A DNA stretch of 64,000 nt from Aliidiomarina taiwanensis (GTDB lineage Bacteria; Pseudomonadota; Gammaproteobacteria; Enterobacterales; Alteromonadaceae). Position numbers and translations under genes: made by a program. The notes below the pieces were generated by a model, which was not told the origin of the DNA, did not search any database, and saw only the letters and a list, made by a program, of their open reading frames with translations. This document shows positions 56,476-64,000 of the stretch, in pieces (within the stretch, counting starts at the first letter, position 1; each line of letters starts with the position of its first letter). The stretch is taken from NCBI RefSeq assembly GCF_003987015.1, contig NZ_PIPQ01000002.1, positions 248,001 to 312,000 of the forward strand, given 5' to 3'.

Positions 56476-56856
56476 GTGAAAAAACTTTGGGTATGGTTCA
56501 CATTATGCGCGCTCTTGCTGGCCCCCTTATCGGCGGGACAGGCCTTTAGCATGGACATGAACCAAGCCCATTCAGGCCACACCAGTCATTGTCCAATGCA
56601 TGGGAAAACAGCCGAGCCCATGGCCATGCAGCATGACTGCTGTGATGGGCAAACCATGCCCGCCAGCCTGTTTGACCTGTGTGAAAGCATGGACTGTGAA
56701 CAAAGCTGTACGCCTTGTTTTGCCACCAGTGTTGCCACGCTCGAAGGGCTTAGCTTTGCCGTACCGCTAGCTCTTGCCGGCGCACTATCTCCTTATCAAT
56801 TCTCGTTGCAAGTGGTAGCGCCTTCGCTACACACACCACCGCCAAACGCAACCTAA
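56476..56856 (+). CDS. Exported Cys/His/Met-rich small protein, CopL-like
   Basis: A 126-aa protein with a signal peptide (about residues 1-23). The mature part is rich in metal ligands: MDMNQAHSGHTSHCPMHG, MAMQHDCCDG and LCESMDCEQSCTPC. A second hydrophobic stretch (about 88-105) and a proline-rich end follow. It resembles the CopL/DUF2946 group of small proteins found in front of copper and silver efflux genes. It begins with GTG at 56476 with no strong ribosome site. It could act as a periplasmic metal-binding protein or as a leader gene; direct function is unknown. cusB-like starts 77 bases downstream. Confidence 0.65.
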   Translation: MKKLWVWFTLCALLLAPLSAGQAFSMDMNQAHSGHTSHCPMHGKTAEPMAMQHDCCDGQTMPASLFDLCESMDCEQSCTPCFATSVATLEGLSFAVPLALAGALSPYQFSLQVVAPSLHTPPPNAT

Positions 56857-56862
56857 ACAAAA

Positions 56863-56884
56863 CCTAGCTAGGGCCAAATTGGCC
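56863..56884. repeat. Two adjoining palindromes between the CopL-like gene and cusB
   Basis: CCTAGCTAGG (56863-56872) is a perfect 10-bp palindrome and GGCCAA-A-TTGGCC (56872-56884) is a 13-bp one sharing its end base. No T tract follows, so a terminator is unlikely; an operator or a weak attenuator are possibilities. Confidence 0.35.
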
Positions 56885-56933
56885 GCGTTCTTATATTTCT
56901 TATTAGCTTTCTGTTTATGGTAGGAGTGCCTGT

Positions 56934-58709
56934 ATGGCGACCCTTGTGCGTTTTCTTTTCGTTTTAAGTATTTCTTTGTTTGTTTTAACTGGCTGTGGTG
57001 AAACCCGCACACAGACGGCCCTTGCTGAGCAGGTGGAAAGGGCCAGTGTGAATGAATATACCTGCTCCATGCACCCTTCGGTGCGAACCACCGACCCAAA
57101 TGCCCGCTGCCCCATTTGTGGCATGGACCTGATACCGGTGCAAACCAGTGTGGCCACTGACAGCCATGACCTTGAAGTGCAACTAGACTTAAGCCAACGT
57201 GGCAAAGCACTTGCAGATGTGGGCACTACACCGGTGCAATTACGAAACCTGAGCAAAGTGCTTACAGCCGTAGGCAAAGTGACTTGGAATAGCCGCACCA
57301 TGCGTACCCTGTCGGCCTGGACCGATGGCCGTTTAGACACCTTGTATATCAATGCGGTGGGCGACCAGGTGACCAAAGGGCAAGCAGTGGCGCAGCTATA
57401 TAGCCCGGAATTAATTACCGCTCAGCAAGAATACTTAGACGCCTTGCGACAAACACAGCAGGTAGCCGATAAACCAACGCTTTCTGAGTCGGCGCAGCGT
57501 ATTTTGCAAGCGGCCGAGCGCCGTTTGGCGTTGCTCGGTGTACCAACAAGTCATATTCAGGCATTGGCACAGCAGCCGCACGTAAGCACGCATATAGATA
57601 TCCAGTCCCCTTTGGCGGGCGTTGTGACAGAAACCTTTGTCCGTGAAGGCCAGTATGTAAAAACCGGAGAGCCTATTGCGACAGTCGCTGACCCCAGTGT
57701 TATGTGGGTGGTATTGGATGTGTTTCAGCACGACTTACAATGGGTGCATACGGGCCAGCAGGTTCGCTTACAGCTGCCTCACCAAAGTGAACCTGTGGTA
57801 GCGAACGTGGTGGAGGTCTTGCCTGAACTGAATGGTCAGCAAATTGGTCAGGTGCGGGTTGAGTTTGATGCCCGTGACATGTCTGTTCGACCGGGTAGCT
57901 TTGTGACCGCCGAAATAGCTGTGGTAGAAGATGAACAGACCCTAGCTGTTCCACACAGTGCCGTACTTTTCACCGGGCCACGTTCTTTAGTGTATGTGGC
58001 AGACCCTGACCAGCCAGGGGTGTTTGCTCAGCGCCAAGTGGTGTTAGGCGCACGCTTTGACGACTATTACCAAGTGGTAGAAGGGCTTGCAGAAGGGGAG
58101 TTCGTGGTGAACAAAGGTAACTTCCGCATTGACAGTGAGCTACAACTGCAAGGGAACGAAAGCATGATGTCGCAAACAGCGGCGGGCTCCGCTCAACATG
58201 ACCATAGCCTGCATAAACAGGACCAACACGCGGAGCATGTAATGCACGCCATGGACATGCCTGCCATGGACCAGACGGTTATGCTTGACCATGAAGCGGC
58301 CCACATTTTTCCACCTTACTTTGCTATGTGGGAGGCGCTGAAAAGTGATCAGCTCGACGCTTGGCATCAGGCTGCCGCAGACTTTTTTGCCGCGGTTGAG
58401 ACGGTTGAATGGCCAACGGAGCTTGCGGCTATTCAAGCGGACTTGTTGTACGCTCGTGAGCACTTACATCATGTTTCAGACATTGCACAAGCACGGGATC
58501 AGTTCTTTATCCACTCAAAAGGCATGATCAAACTTGCTCGTATGGGCGTGCATGAGGGAGAGGTGTACCGTGCTCATTGCCCGATGGCGCGAGCAAACCA
58601 AGGAGCCGACTGGCTGCAACCAACCAACGAATTACTCAATCCTTATTACGGTTCTTCCATGCTCCGTTGTGGCAGCGTGGAAGAACACTTAGGAGGTCAC
58701 ACACAATGA
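56934..58709 (+). CDS. cusB: CusB-like RND efflux adaptor with N-terminal metal-binding and C-terminal DUF3347-like domains
   Basis: A 591-aa periplasmic membrane-fusion protein, longer than E. coli CusB (about 407). Parts in order: lipoprotein signal ending VLTGC (Cys21); a heavy-metal-binding module YTCSMHP..CPICGMDLIPV (Cys44, Met46, His47, Cys59, Cys62, Met64); barrel-sandwich and helical hairpin with GQAVAQLYSPELITAQQEYLDAL; then a His/Met-rich linker (about 415-450, HDHSLHKQDQHAEHVMHAM). Last, a C-terminal DUF3347-like helical domain (about 455-585) with HFHH-type ligands replaced by REHLHHV and HCPMA. It links metal capture to the pump encoded next (TGA overlaps cusA ATG). Metal identity (Cu(I)/Ag(I)) is inferred. 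Confidence 0.88.
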   Translation: MATLVRFLFVLSISLFVLTGCGETRTQTALAEQVERASVNEYTCSMHPSVRTTDPNARCPICGMDLIPVQTSVATDSHDLEVQLDLSQRGKALADVGTTPVQLRNLSKVLTAVGKVTWNSRTMRTLSAWTDGRLDTLYINAVGDQVTKGQAVAQLYSPELITAQQEYLDALRQTQQVADKPTLSESAQRILQAAERRLALLGVPTSHIQALAQQPHVSTHIDIQSPLAGVVTETFVREGQYVKTGEPIATVADPSVMWVVLDVFQHDLQWVHTGQQVRLQLPHQSEPVVANVVEVLPELNGQQIGQVRVEFDARDMSVRPGSFVTAEIAVVEDEQTLAVPHSAVLFTGPRSLVYVADPDQPGVFAQRQVVLGARFDDYYQVVEGLAEGEFVVNKGNFRIDSELQLQGNESMMSQTAAGSAQHDHSLHKQDQHAEHVMHAMDMPAMDQTVMLDHEAAHIFPPYFAMWEALKSDQLDAWHQAAADFFAAVETVEWPTELAAIQADLLYAREHLHHVSDIAQARDQFFIHSKGMIKLARMGVHEGEVYRAHCPMARANQGADWLQPTNELLNPYYGSSMLRCGSVEEHLGGHTQ

Positions 58710-61700
58710 TCAGTTGGTTGTTACGCCACCCATTTTTGGCGGTGGCCGCAGTCACTCTTGTGATAGCCGGTGGGCTTGTGACGACACCTTTCCAGTCACC
58801 AGAAGGGCTGCCCAGTTCTCCTGTGGCGGTGGACGCCTTACCCAACTTAGGTGAAAACCAGCAAATTGTGTTTACCGAATGGCCTGGGCGCTCACCGCAA
58901 GACGTGGACGACCAGGTTAGTTATCCCTTGAGTTTGGCTTTAATGGGGGTGCCAGGCGTACGCGATGTGCGCACCTTGTCCATGTTTGGCTTTTCCAGTA
59001 TCGCCGTTATTTTCGACGATGGCGTCGACTTTTATTGGTCACGCTCGCGCTTGTTGGAAAAGCTCAGCGCGCTGCCAGCGGGCACCTTACCCGCGGGTGT
59101 GCAGCCAACCCTGGGTCCCGATGCAACAGGTTTAGGCCAAGTCTATTGGTACACCTTAGAAGGGCGTGACCGAACGGGGGCTCCCGTAGGTGGTTGGTCT
59201 TTAGAGGAAGTTCGCAGTGTTCAAGACTGGTTGGTGTCCTACGCACTGCTCGGTGTTTCTGGAGTCACGGAAGTGGCTTCTGTGGGTGGCTTCGTGAAAG
59301 AGTACCAAATAGACGTAGACGCCAATGCACTGCGCCTTTACCAAGTGACCTTGGCCGAAATTGTACAAGCGGTGGCCAGCGCAAACTTAGACATAGGTGC
59401 ACGAACGACTGAGATTAACCGAGCGGAATACTTAGTGCGGGGGGTTGGCTTCCTTCAGTCTACCACGGACATTGAACAAGCAGTGGTGGCGTACCGAGGA
59501 GAGCAAACGCCAGTGCGTGTTGCCGATCTGGCAAAAGTTAGTATAGGCCCAGCAACGCGCCGTGGGGCACTGGATGTAGACGGAGTGGAAGCCGTGGGCG
59601 GCGTGGTGACCATTCGCGAAGGGGCCAACGCGCTGGACGTGATTGAGCGGGTGCAAAAGAAAATAGAACAGCTAGCCCCTAGCTTGCCTCGTAAGGCCGT
59701 GATTGACTGGTCCCGTGTCGAGCAGGGGCAGGTAGAAACCTTTGCTCAGCAACAAGGTCTGCCTTCTTGGCAAGCTGGCGCACCGGTGGACATGGCGGCA
59801 ACGGCAAATGAAGCTTGGCGACAGTGGTTAGCACAGCACCCAGTGGAGCTATGGCCTGCATGGTTAACGGAAAGCCAGCTTACCCTTGTGCCTTTCTACG
59901 ACCGCTCGGTGCTGATTGACGAAACCCTAAGCACATTAAGTCAAACCTTGTACCAGCAAATTTTGGTGACCGCAGCCATTATTCTGTTGCTGCTAGTGCG
60001 GTTGCGGGCGGCTGTGGTGGTTGTGGTGATGCTGCCGTTAACCGTGTTAATGACATTTATTGCCATGCGTTTGCTGCACATTGAAGCCAATATTGTGGCC
60101 ATTGCGGGCATCGCAATCGCCATAGGAACCATAGTGGACATGGCCATTATTATGACCGACAACGTTATGCGCAAGCGCGCGGCACACCCTGATTGGTCCA
60201 GCTTTGAGCAGGTCAAACAAGGCTGTCAGGAGGTGGCTCCTGCGGTGGTCACAGCTATTAGCACCACGGTCATTAGTTTCCTTCCGGTATTCGCTTTAAC
60301 GGGAGCTGAAGGCAAATTATTTTCGCCTTTGGCTTACACCAAAACCTTGGTGCTACTGTGCTCTGTGGTATTAGCTTTGGTTGTTTTGCCCGTATTACTA
60401 AAGTTGGTGCTAAACCCACGGTTGAATGCATGGTCTGAAAGCATAGCTCGCTTTCGATCAGCCCGGCGCAGCTTGTTTATTGGTTTGCTCCTGCTGGTGG
60501 TATGGGCATTAAGTCAAGCTTGGATGCCACTTGGCCCGAACAGTGCGTTTAAGAACCTGCTTTTTGTCGGGCTTATCTTCGCTGTAGTCGCCAGTGGTGT
60601 ATGGCTTTTATTGCATTATTATCGACGGATACTGGCGTGGCTCTTGCGCTATAAAAGCGCAGCTATGTTAGTACCTTTGGTGCTCGTGGTGGTGGCATTA
60701 ATTATTGTGCCGCGCTTGGGCCGAGAGTTTATGCCTGCACTCGACGAAGGCACGTTTTTATATATGCCAACCACCATGCCCCACGCCTCCATAGGCGAGG
60801 TGCTAGAAGTACTGAGCGAACAGGACAAAGCGATTCGCGCGATTCCAGAAGTAGATCGCGTGGTGGGCAAGCTGGGCCGCGCAGAAACGGCACTAGACCC
60901 TGCCCCCGTGTCTATGATTGAAACCATTATTCAATATAAACCAGAGTACGGTGTGAATGCCGACGGTGAGCGAGTTCGCCAGTGGCGAGACCATATTCAG
61001 TCGCCAGATGACATCTGGCAGGAAATTGTGGCTGCAGCGCAGGTGTTGGGAGTGACCTCTGCGCCTAAGTTACAGCCTATCGAAACCCGTCAAATCATGC
61101 TGCAAACAGGCATGCGTGCCAGCATGGGGATTAAGGTGCAGGGACCGGACCTAGCCAGCATGGAACAAAGTGTGATAGCCATTGAAGAGCTGGTGCGCAC
61201 ATCCCCTGTGGTTAGCCCTGGCTCGGTGAATGGCGAGCGTATTGTTGGGCAGCCTTATTTAGAAATTCACTTGAAACGCGATCAGCTGGCCCGTTATGGC
61301 TTACAAATTAATGATGTGCAACACACCATTAGCACGGCCATAGGGGGCGTGGAAGCAACAAAAACCGTGACCGGGCGAGAGCGTTACAGTGTGCGGGTGC
61401 GTTACCAACGTGAACAGAGGGACAGTATAGAAGCGATGGAGCAGGTGTTGTTAGCAACGCCCGCAGGGCAATATATTCCACTGCATTATGTAGCGGACAT
61501 TGAATATGCCCGTGGACCGCAAATGATCCGCTCGGAAAACACCTTCTTAACGGCCTATGTAACCTTTGGTGCAAAACCTGGGATGGCCGATGTAGATGTG
61601 GTGGAGTCGGTTCAGGCTCTGCTGACTTCCGCCCTTGCCGAAGGGCAATTGCAATTACCAGAAGGTGTGCAATATAGCTTTGCTGGCAGCTACCAACAGC

Positions 61701-62314
61701 AACAGCGTGCTAGCGCTACGTTAACCTGGGTTCTCCCTTTGGCCTTGCTGCTTATTTTCGCTGTGCTGTATGTGCAGTTTAAACAGCTGTCTACGGCACT
61801 TATGGTGTTTAGTGGCATTGCAGTAGCATGGTCCGGTGGCTTTATTCTACTGTACTTGTACGGCCAGTCATGGTTTATGAATTGGAGTATTCCATGGCTG
61901 ATGGAGGGGGTAACTTTCCAGTCGGTGTTCCAAGTAGACACAGTGCACCTGAGTATTGCTGTTTGGGTGGGTTTTCTTGCCCTGTTTGGTATTGCTGTAG
62001 ATGACGGTGTGATTATGGCCAGTTATCTCAAACAGCGCTTTGATCAACACGTTGAGCCTACGCGGGAAGCCATTCATCAGGCGGTGATTGAGGCAGGACA
62101 AAAGCGGGTTCGACCTTGCTTAATGACCAGTGCGACCACCATTATTGCGTTATTACCTGTGCTATCAGCTTCTGGCCGCGGTGCTGATATTATGTTGCCT
62201 ATGGCAATTCCTACCGTAGGTGGGTTATTGTGTGTAGGATTTAGCATGTTTTTAGTACCCGTGTTATGGAGTTGGCGCGAAGAGCGACGAATAAAAAAGG
62301 CAGAAACAGCATAA
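58706..62314 (+). CDS. cusA: CusA-like heavy-metal efflux RND permease, long form
   Basis: A 1202-aa inner-membrane proton antiporter of the HME-RND class; E. coli CusA is 1047 aa. Family hallmarks: FTEWPGRSPQDVDDQVSYPL near the N-terminus, MPTTMPHASIGE, and the TM4 proton relay VAIAGIAIAIGTIVDMAIIM. C-terminal GFLALFGIAVDDGVIMASYL is the TM10-11 match. Extra length comes from about 70 residues before TM2 (DWSRVEQGQVETFAQQQGLP region), two additional hydrophobic helices between the halves (FIGLLLLVVWAL; LLFVGLIFAVVASGVWLLL), and an insertion in the C-terminal helices. ATG at 58706 overlaps the cusB stop; an upstream frame extension to 58577 lies inside cusB. No cusC or cusF is adjacent. Confidence 0.9.
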   Translation: MISWLLRHPFLAVAAVTLVIAGGLVTTPFQSPEGLPSSPVAVDALPNLGENQQIVFTEWPGRSPQDVDDQVSYPLSLALMGVPGVRDVRTLSMFGFSSIAVIFDDGVDFYWSRSRLLEKLSALPAGTLPAGVQPTLGPDATGLGQVYWYTLEGRDRTGAPVGGWSLEEVRSVQDWLVSYALLGVSGVTEVASVGGFVKEYQIDVDANALRLYQVTLAEIVQAVASANLDIGARTTEINRAEYLVRGVGFLQSTTDIEQAVVAYRGEQTPVRVADLAKVSIGPATRRGALDVDGVEAVGGVVTIREGANALDVIERVQKKIEQLAPSLPRKAVIDWSRVEQGQVETFAQQQGLPSWQAGAPVDMAATANEAWRQWLAQHPVELWPAWLTESQLTLVPFYDRSVLIDETLSTLSQTLYQQILVTAAIILLLLVRLRAAVVVVVMLPLTVLMTFIAMRLLHIEANIVAIAGIAIAIGTIVDMAIIMTDNVMRKRAAHPDWSSFEQVKQGCQEVAPAVVTAISTTVISFLPVFALTGAEGKLFSPLAYTKTLVLLCSVVLALVVLPVLLKLVLNPRLNAWSESIARFRSARRSLFIGLLLLVVWALSQAWMPLGPNSAFKNLLFVGLIFAVVASGVWLLLHYYRRILAWLLRYKSAAMLVPLVLVVVALIIVPRLGREFMPALDEGTFLYMPTTMPHASIGEVLEVLSEQDKAIRAIPEVDRVVGKLGRAETALDPAPVSMIETIIQYKPEYGVNADGERVRQWRDHIQSPDDIWQEIVAAAQVLGVTSAPKLQPIETRQIMLQTGMRASMGIKVQGPDLASMEQSVIAIEELVRTSPVVSPGSVNGERIVGQPYLEIHLKRDQLARYGLQINDVQHTISTAIGGVEATKTVTGRERYSVRVRYQREQRDSIEAMEQVLLATPAGQYIPLHYVADIEYARGPQMIRSENTFLTAYVTFGAKPGMADVDVVESVQALLTSALAEGQLQLPEGVQYSFAGSYQQQQRASATLTWVLPLALLLIFAVLYVQFKQLSTALMVFSGIAVAWSGGFILLYLYGQSWFMNWSIPWLMEGVTFQSVFQVDTVHLSIAVWVGFLALFGIAVDDGVIMASYLKQRFDQHVEPTREAIHQAVIEAGQKRVRPCLMTSATTIIALLPVLSASGRGADIMLPMAIPTVGGLLCVGFSMFLVPVLWSWREERRIKKAETA

Positions 62315-62809
62315 ATGAAAGCACAGCAACACTGGCAACGTCTTCATATCGCCCCTATCGGGGCGATGCATGCCTGCGTAGAAAACGGCGCGCTGACTGT
62401 ATTGGAGTTTGCTGCCCAAGAGGCCCCTTTGCCAAAGGGAAGTGGGCAAAGCGCCGCTTCGGACAAGCTTTTCGTGCAGCTACAGCAGGAGTTAGAGCGC
62501 TATTTTGCTGGCGAGCTTACCCAATTTAACCTGCCCCTGCGCCCTCATGGCACTGTGTTTCAACAGGCTGTGTGGGCCGCTTTAGAAACCATTCCGTACG
62601 GCACCACCTGGTCTTATAAAACCTTGGCAGAAGCCGTGGGTAGGCCAAAAGGATACCAGGCCGTCGGCCAAGCCAACGGCAAAAACCCGATAGTGATCCT
62701 AATACCCTGCCATCGCGTGATTGCCGCCGACGGCAGTTTAGGTGGCTATGGTGGTGGTTTGCCTCGGAAAAAACAGTTATTAGCAGTGGAGAAGTGTACA
62801 TGGCGATAA
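62315..62809 (+). CDS. ogt: Methylated-DNA:protein-cysteine methyltransferase
   Basis: A 164-aa suicide repair protein that removes O6-alkyl groups from guanine. Active-site IPCHRVIAADGSLGGYGGG with nucleophile Cys132; GTVFQQAVWAALETIPYGTTWSYKTLAEAVGRP is the typical helix-turn-helix region. Length suits Ogt rather than the larger Ada. It begins at the base after the cusA stop, so it is carried on the efflux transcript, and overlaps the next gene by 10 bases. Confidence 0.95.
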   Translation: MKAQQHWQRLHIAPIGAMHACVENGALTVLEFAAQEAPLPKGSGQSAASDKLFVQLQQELERYFAGELTQFNLPLRPHGTVFQQAVWAALETIPYGTTWSYKTLAEAVGRPKGYQAVGQANGKNPIVILIPCHRVIAADGSLGGYGGGLPRKKQLLAVEKCTWR

Positions 62810-63363
62810 AGCGACTTGCCCTAGTCTTGAGTTGTGGGGTCCTGCTAGCGGCCTGCCAAGCAGATGAGCCAGCGCCGCTTAAAGTGTTAGATGCGCCAGA
62901 AGCTGTGGCGAAACTGGAAGATTTTCAAACCAGCGCTTGGCGTGGTTGTAATCAAACGATGCAGCAGTCGGTACGGCCCGACGAAATGCTCGATGGTACA
63001 GCCGGGTTACCTTTCTGGGAATGCAGCGGGGTGTTTGAGAACTCCTACCCCTATGAGTTTGCTTTAGTATTGAACCCGCAAAACAAGCAGCAGGTATTGT
63101 TTACCCAGCTTGAATTTCGTCGTGGCCACCAAGACTCTTTTAATGCCCTGTTGCGCTACTTTTTACGCCTGCAAGGGGTGCAAAACGAACAACAGCGCCT
63201 CGACATTCGTTCGCAAGTGACCAGTGTGATTGCCTCGAACCCGCGTCGGCGTGAATTTACGCCCATCATGTTTTTACCCGATGGGCGACAAATTGAAATG
63301 GCGCACAACTATCCCAAGTCTGCGTTTACGACTCTGCGGGTTCGGAATCAGACGGCGGACTAG
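62800..63363 (+). CDS. Hypothetical lipoprotein
   Basis: A 187-aa protein I do not recognise. The signal peptide ends in the lipobox GVLLAAC (Cys19). The mature part is mixed alpha/beta without obvious motifs; two cysteines (GCNQTM, WECSG) could form a disulfide. ATG at 62800 is favoured by GGAG 8 bases upstream; a GTG at 62794 is in frame. It overlaps ogt by 10 bases, and its last 38 bases overlap the convergent RND gene. Confidence 0.75.
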   Translation: MAIKRLALVLSCGVLLAACQADEPAPLKVLDAPEAVAKLEDFQTSAWRGCNQTMQQSVRPDEMLDGTAGLPFWECSGVFENSYPYEFALVLNPQNKQQVLFTQLEFRRGHQDSFNALLRYFLRLQGVQNEQQRLDIRSQVTSVIASNPRRREFTPIMFLPDGRQIEMAHNYPKSAFTTLRVRNQTAD

Positions 63364-64000
63364 TTGTTGGTTTGCCAATAGGTAACACCAAGCTGTACAT
63401 AACGGGCACCACAATGAGTGTGAGCAAGGTGGCAAAGCCAAGTCCGAACATAATGGTTACTGCCATACTGGCAAAAAACTCGTCAAATAAAAGCGGGATC
63501 ATACCAAGGATGGTGGTAAGCGCCGCCATCGTCACTGGACGTACCCGCTTTACGGAGGCATCCGTAAGGGCGGTATAACCTGTCTTGCCCGCGTCTTCTT
63601 CTGTTTTAATTTGCTCTAGCAGCACAATACCGTTTTTAATAAGCATACCGGACAAACTTAAAATACCCAGTAACGCCATAAAACTAAAGGCTTGCTGAGT
63701 CAGCAGTAAACCAAAGCTTACACCCACAATAGAAAGGGGCACTGTGGTCCAAATAACGGCTGCTTTACGGGCCGAGCTAAACAGCAACACCGTAATAATA
63801 AACATAATTAAATAGCCAATTGGAATGGAGCTAAACACAGCGGCTTTCGCTTTACTCGACGCTTCGTGTTCACCCCCCCAAGACAGGGTATAACCTTTAG
63901 GCAAGGGCATGGCTTCAAGAGGCCCGCGCACTTGGCTGAAAATATCCGCCGGCGTGGCGTCATCTAAAGGATCGGGGTCTGCCATGACAGTCATGGTGCG
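63326..64000 (-). CDS. RND efflux permease, C-terminal part (gene cut by window edge)
   Basis: The frame is open to the right edge, giving the last 224 residues of a HAE-1/AcrB-like RND pump. Seen: RTMTVMADPDP then GYTLSWGGEHEASSKAKAAVF (the porter-to-membrane junction) and helices 8-12 with the conserved MALLGILSLSGMLIKNGIVLLEQ, and RVRPVTMAALTTILGMIPLL. The tail is short and Pro/Ser-rich. It differs from the cusA product nearby (GILSLSGMLIKN versus a GVDDGV-type helix), so it is a separate, probably drug- or solvent-type pump. Its 5' part lies beyond 64000. Confidence 0.92.
   Translation of the reverse strand, partial: RTMTVMADPDPLDDATPADIFSQVRGPLEAMPLPKGYTLSWGGEHEASSKAKAAVFSSIPIGYLIMFIITVLLFSSARKAAVIWTTVPLSIVGVSFGLLLTQQAFSFMALLGILSLSGMLIKNGIVLLEQIKTEEDAGKTGYTALTDASVKRVRPVTMAALTTILGMIPLLFDEFFASMAVTIMFGLGFATLLTLIVVPVMYSLVLPIGKPTTSPPSDSEPAES

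Overview
The window is a chromosomal segment of a gammaproteobacterium, most likely an Alteromonadales member close to Idiomarinaceae (Idiomarina/Aliidiomarina). This is an inference from gene order, protein similarity recalled from family knowledge and a mid-range base composition; no 16S gene is present. Nearly all of it is core genome, tightly packed, with many start/stop overlaps. I see no tRNA, CRISPR array, insertion sequence or prophage.

Layout. 1-2476 (minus): degS (cut by the window edge), degQ with a sigma-E-like promoter, and zapG. 2570-8689 (plus): zapE, rplM-rpsI, the cytochrome bc1 operon petABC, and sspA-sspB. 8748-12028 (minus): dolP, diaA, yraN and lpoA, an envelope and replication-timing block. 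rsmI is divergent from lpoA and is followed by the RNase P RNA gene rnpB. 13467-31345 (plus): the complete division and cell-wall (dcw) cluster mraZ-rsmH-ftsL-ftsI-murE-murF-mraY-murD-ftsW-murG-murC-ddlB-ftsQ-ftsA-ftsZ, then lpxC. A TTGACA promoter and three 10-bp-spaced MraZ boxes precede it. 31335-35841: dciA (minus), an M23 peptidase gene, secA and mutT. 35838-41797 (minus): a retropepsin-like protease gene, nadC, a compact pilA-pilB-pilC-pilD set, coaE and yacG. 41887-50060 (plus): ampD-ampE and pdhR-aceE-aceF-lpdA, with two PdhR-type operators. 50226-53668: ribA, an M13 metallopeptidase gene and a DUF2058 gene. 53713-53774: a REPIN-like inverted repeat. 53786-56308 (minus): a large DUF5117-type zinc protease gene. 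56476-62314 (plus): a heavy-metal (Cu/Ag-type) efflux locus with a Cys/His/Met-rich exported protein, a CusB-like adaptor carrying a C-terminal DUF3347-like domain, and an unusually long CusA-like pump. Then come ogt, a small lipoprotein gene, and the C-terminal part of a second RND pump running off the right edge.

How the genes fit together. Envelope construction dominates: peptidoglycan precursor synthesis and septation (dcw), LPS commitment (lpxC), PBP1A activation (lpoA), amidase regulation (dolP), muropeptide recycling (ampD), secretion (secA) and envelope stress (degS/degQ). Energy metabolism is represented by the bc1 complex and the pyruvate dehydrogenase complex. The accessory features most worth a second look are the metal-efflux locus, the minimal pilus ATPase, the degenerate DiaA-like SIS site, the REPIN-like element and several clear regulatory sites. 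I did not find a convincing previously undescribed multi-gene system.
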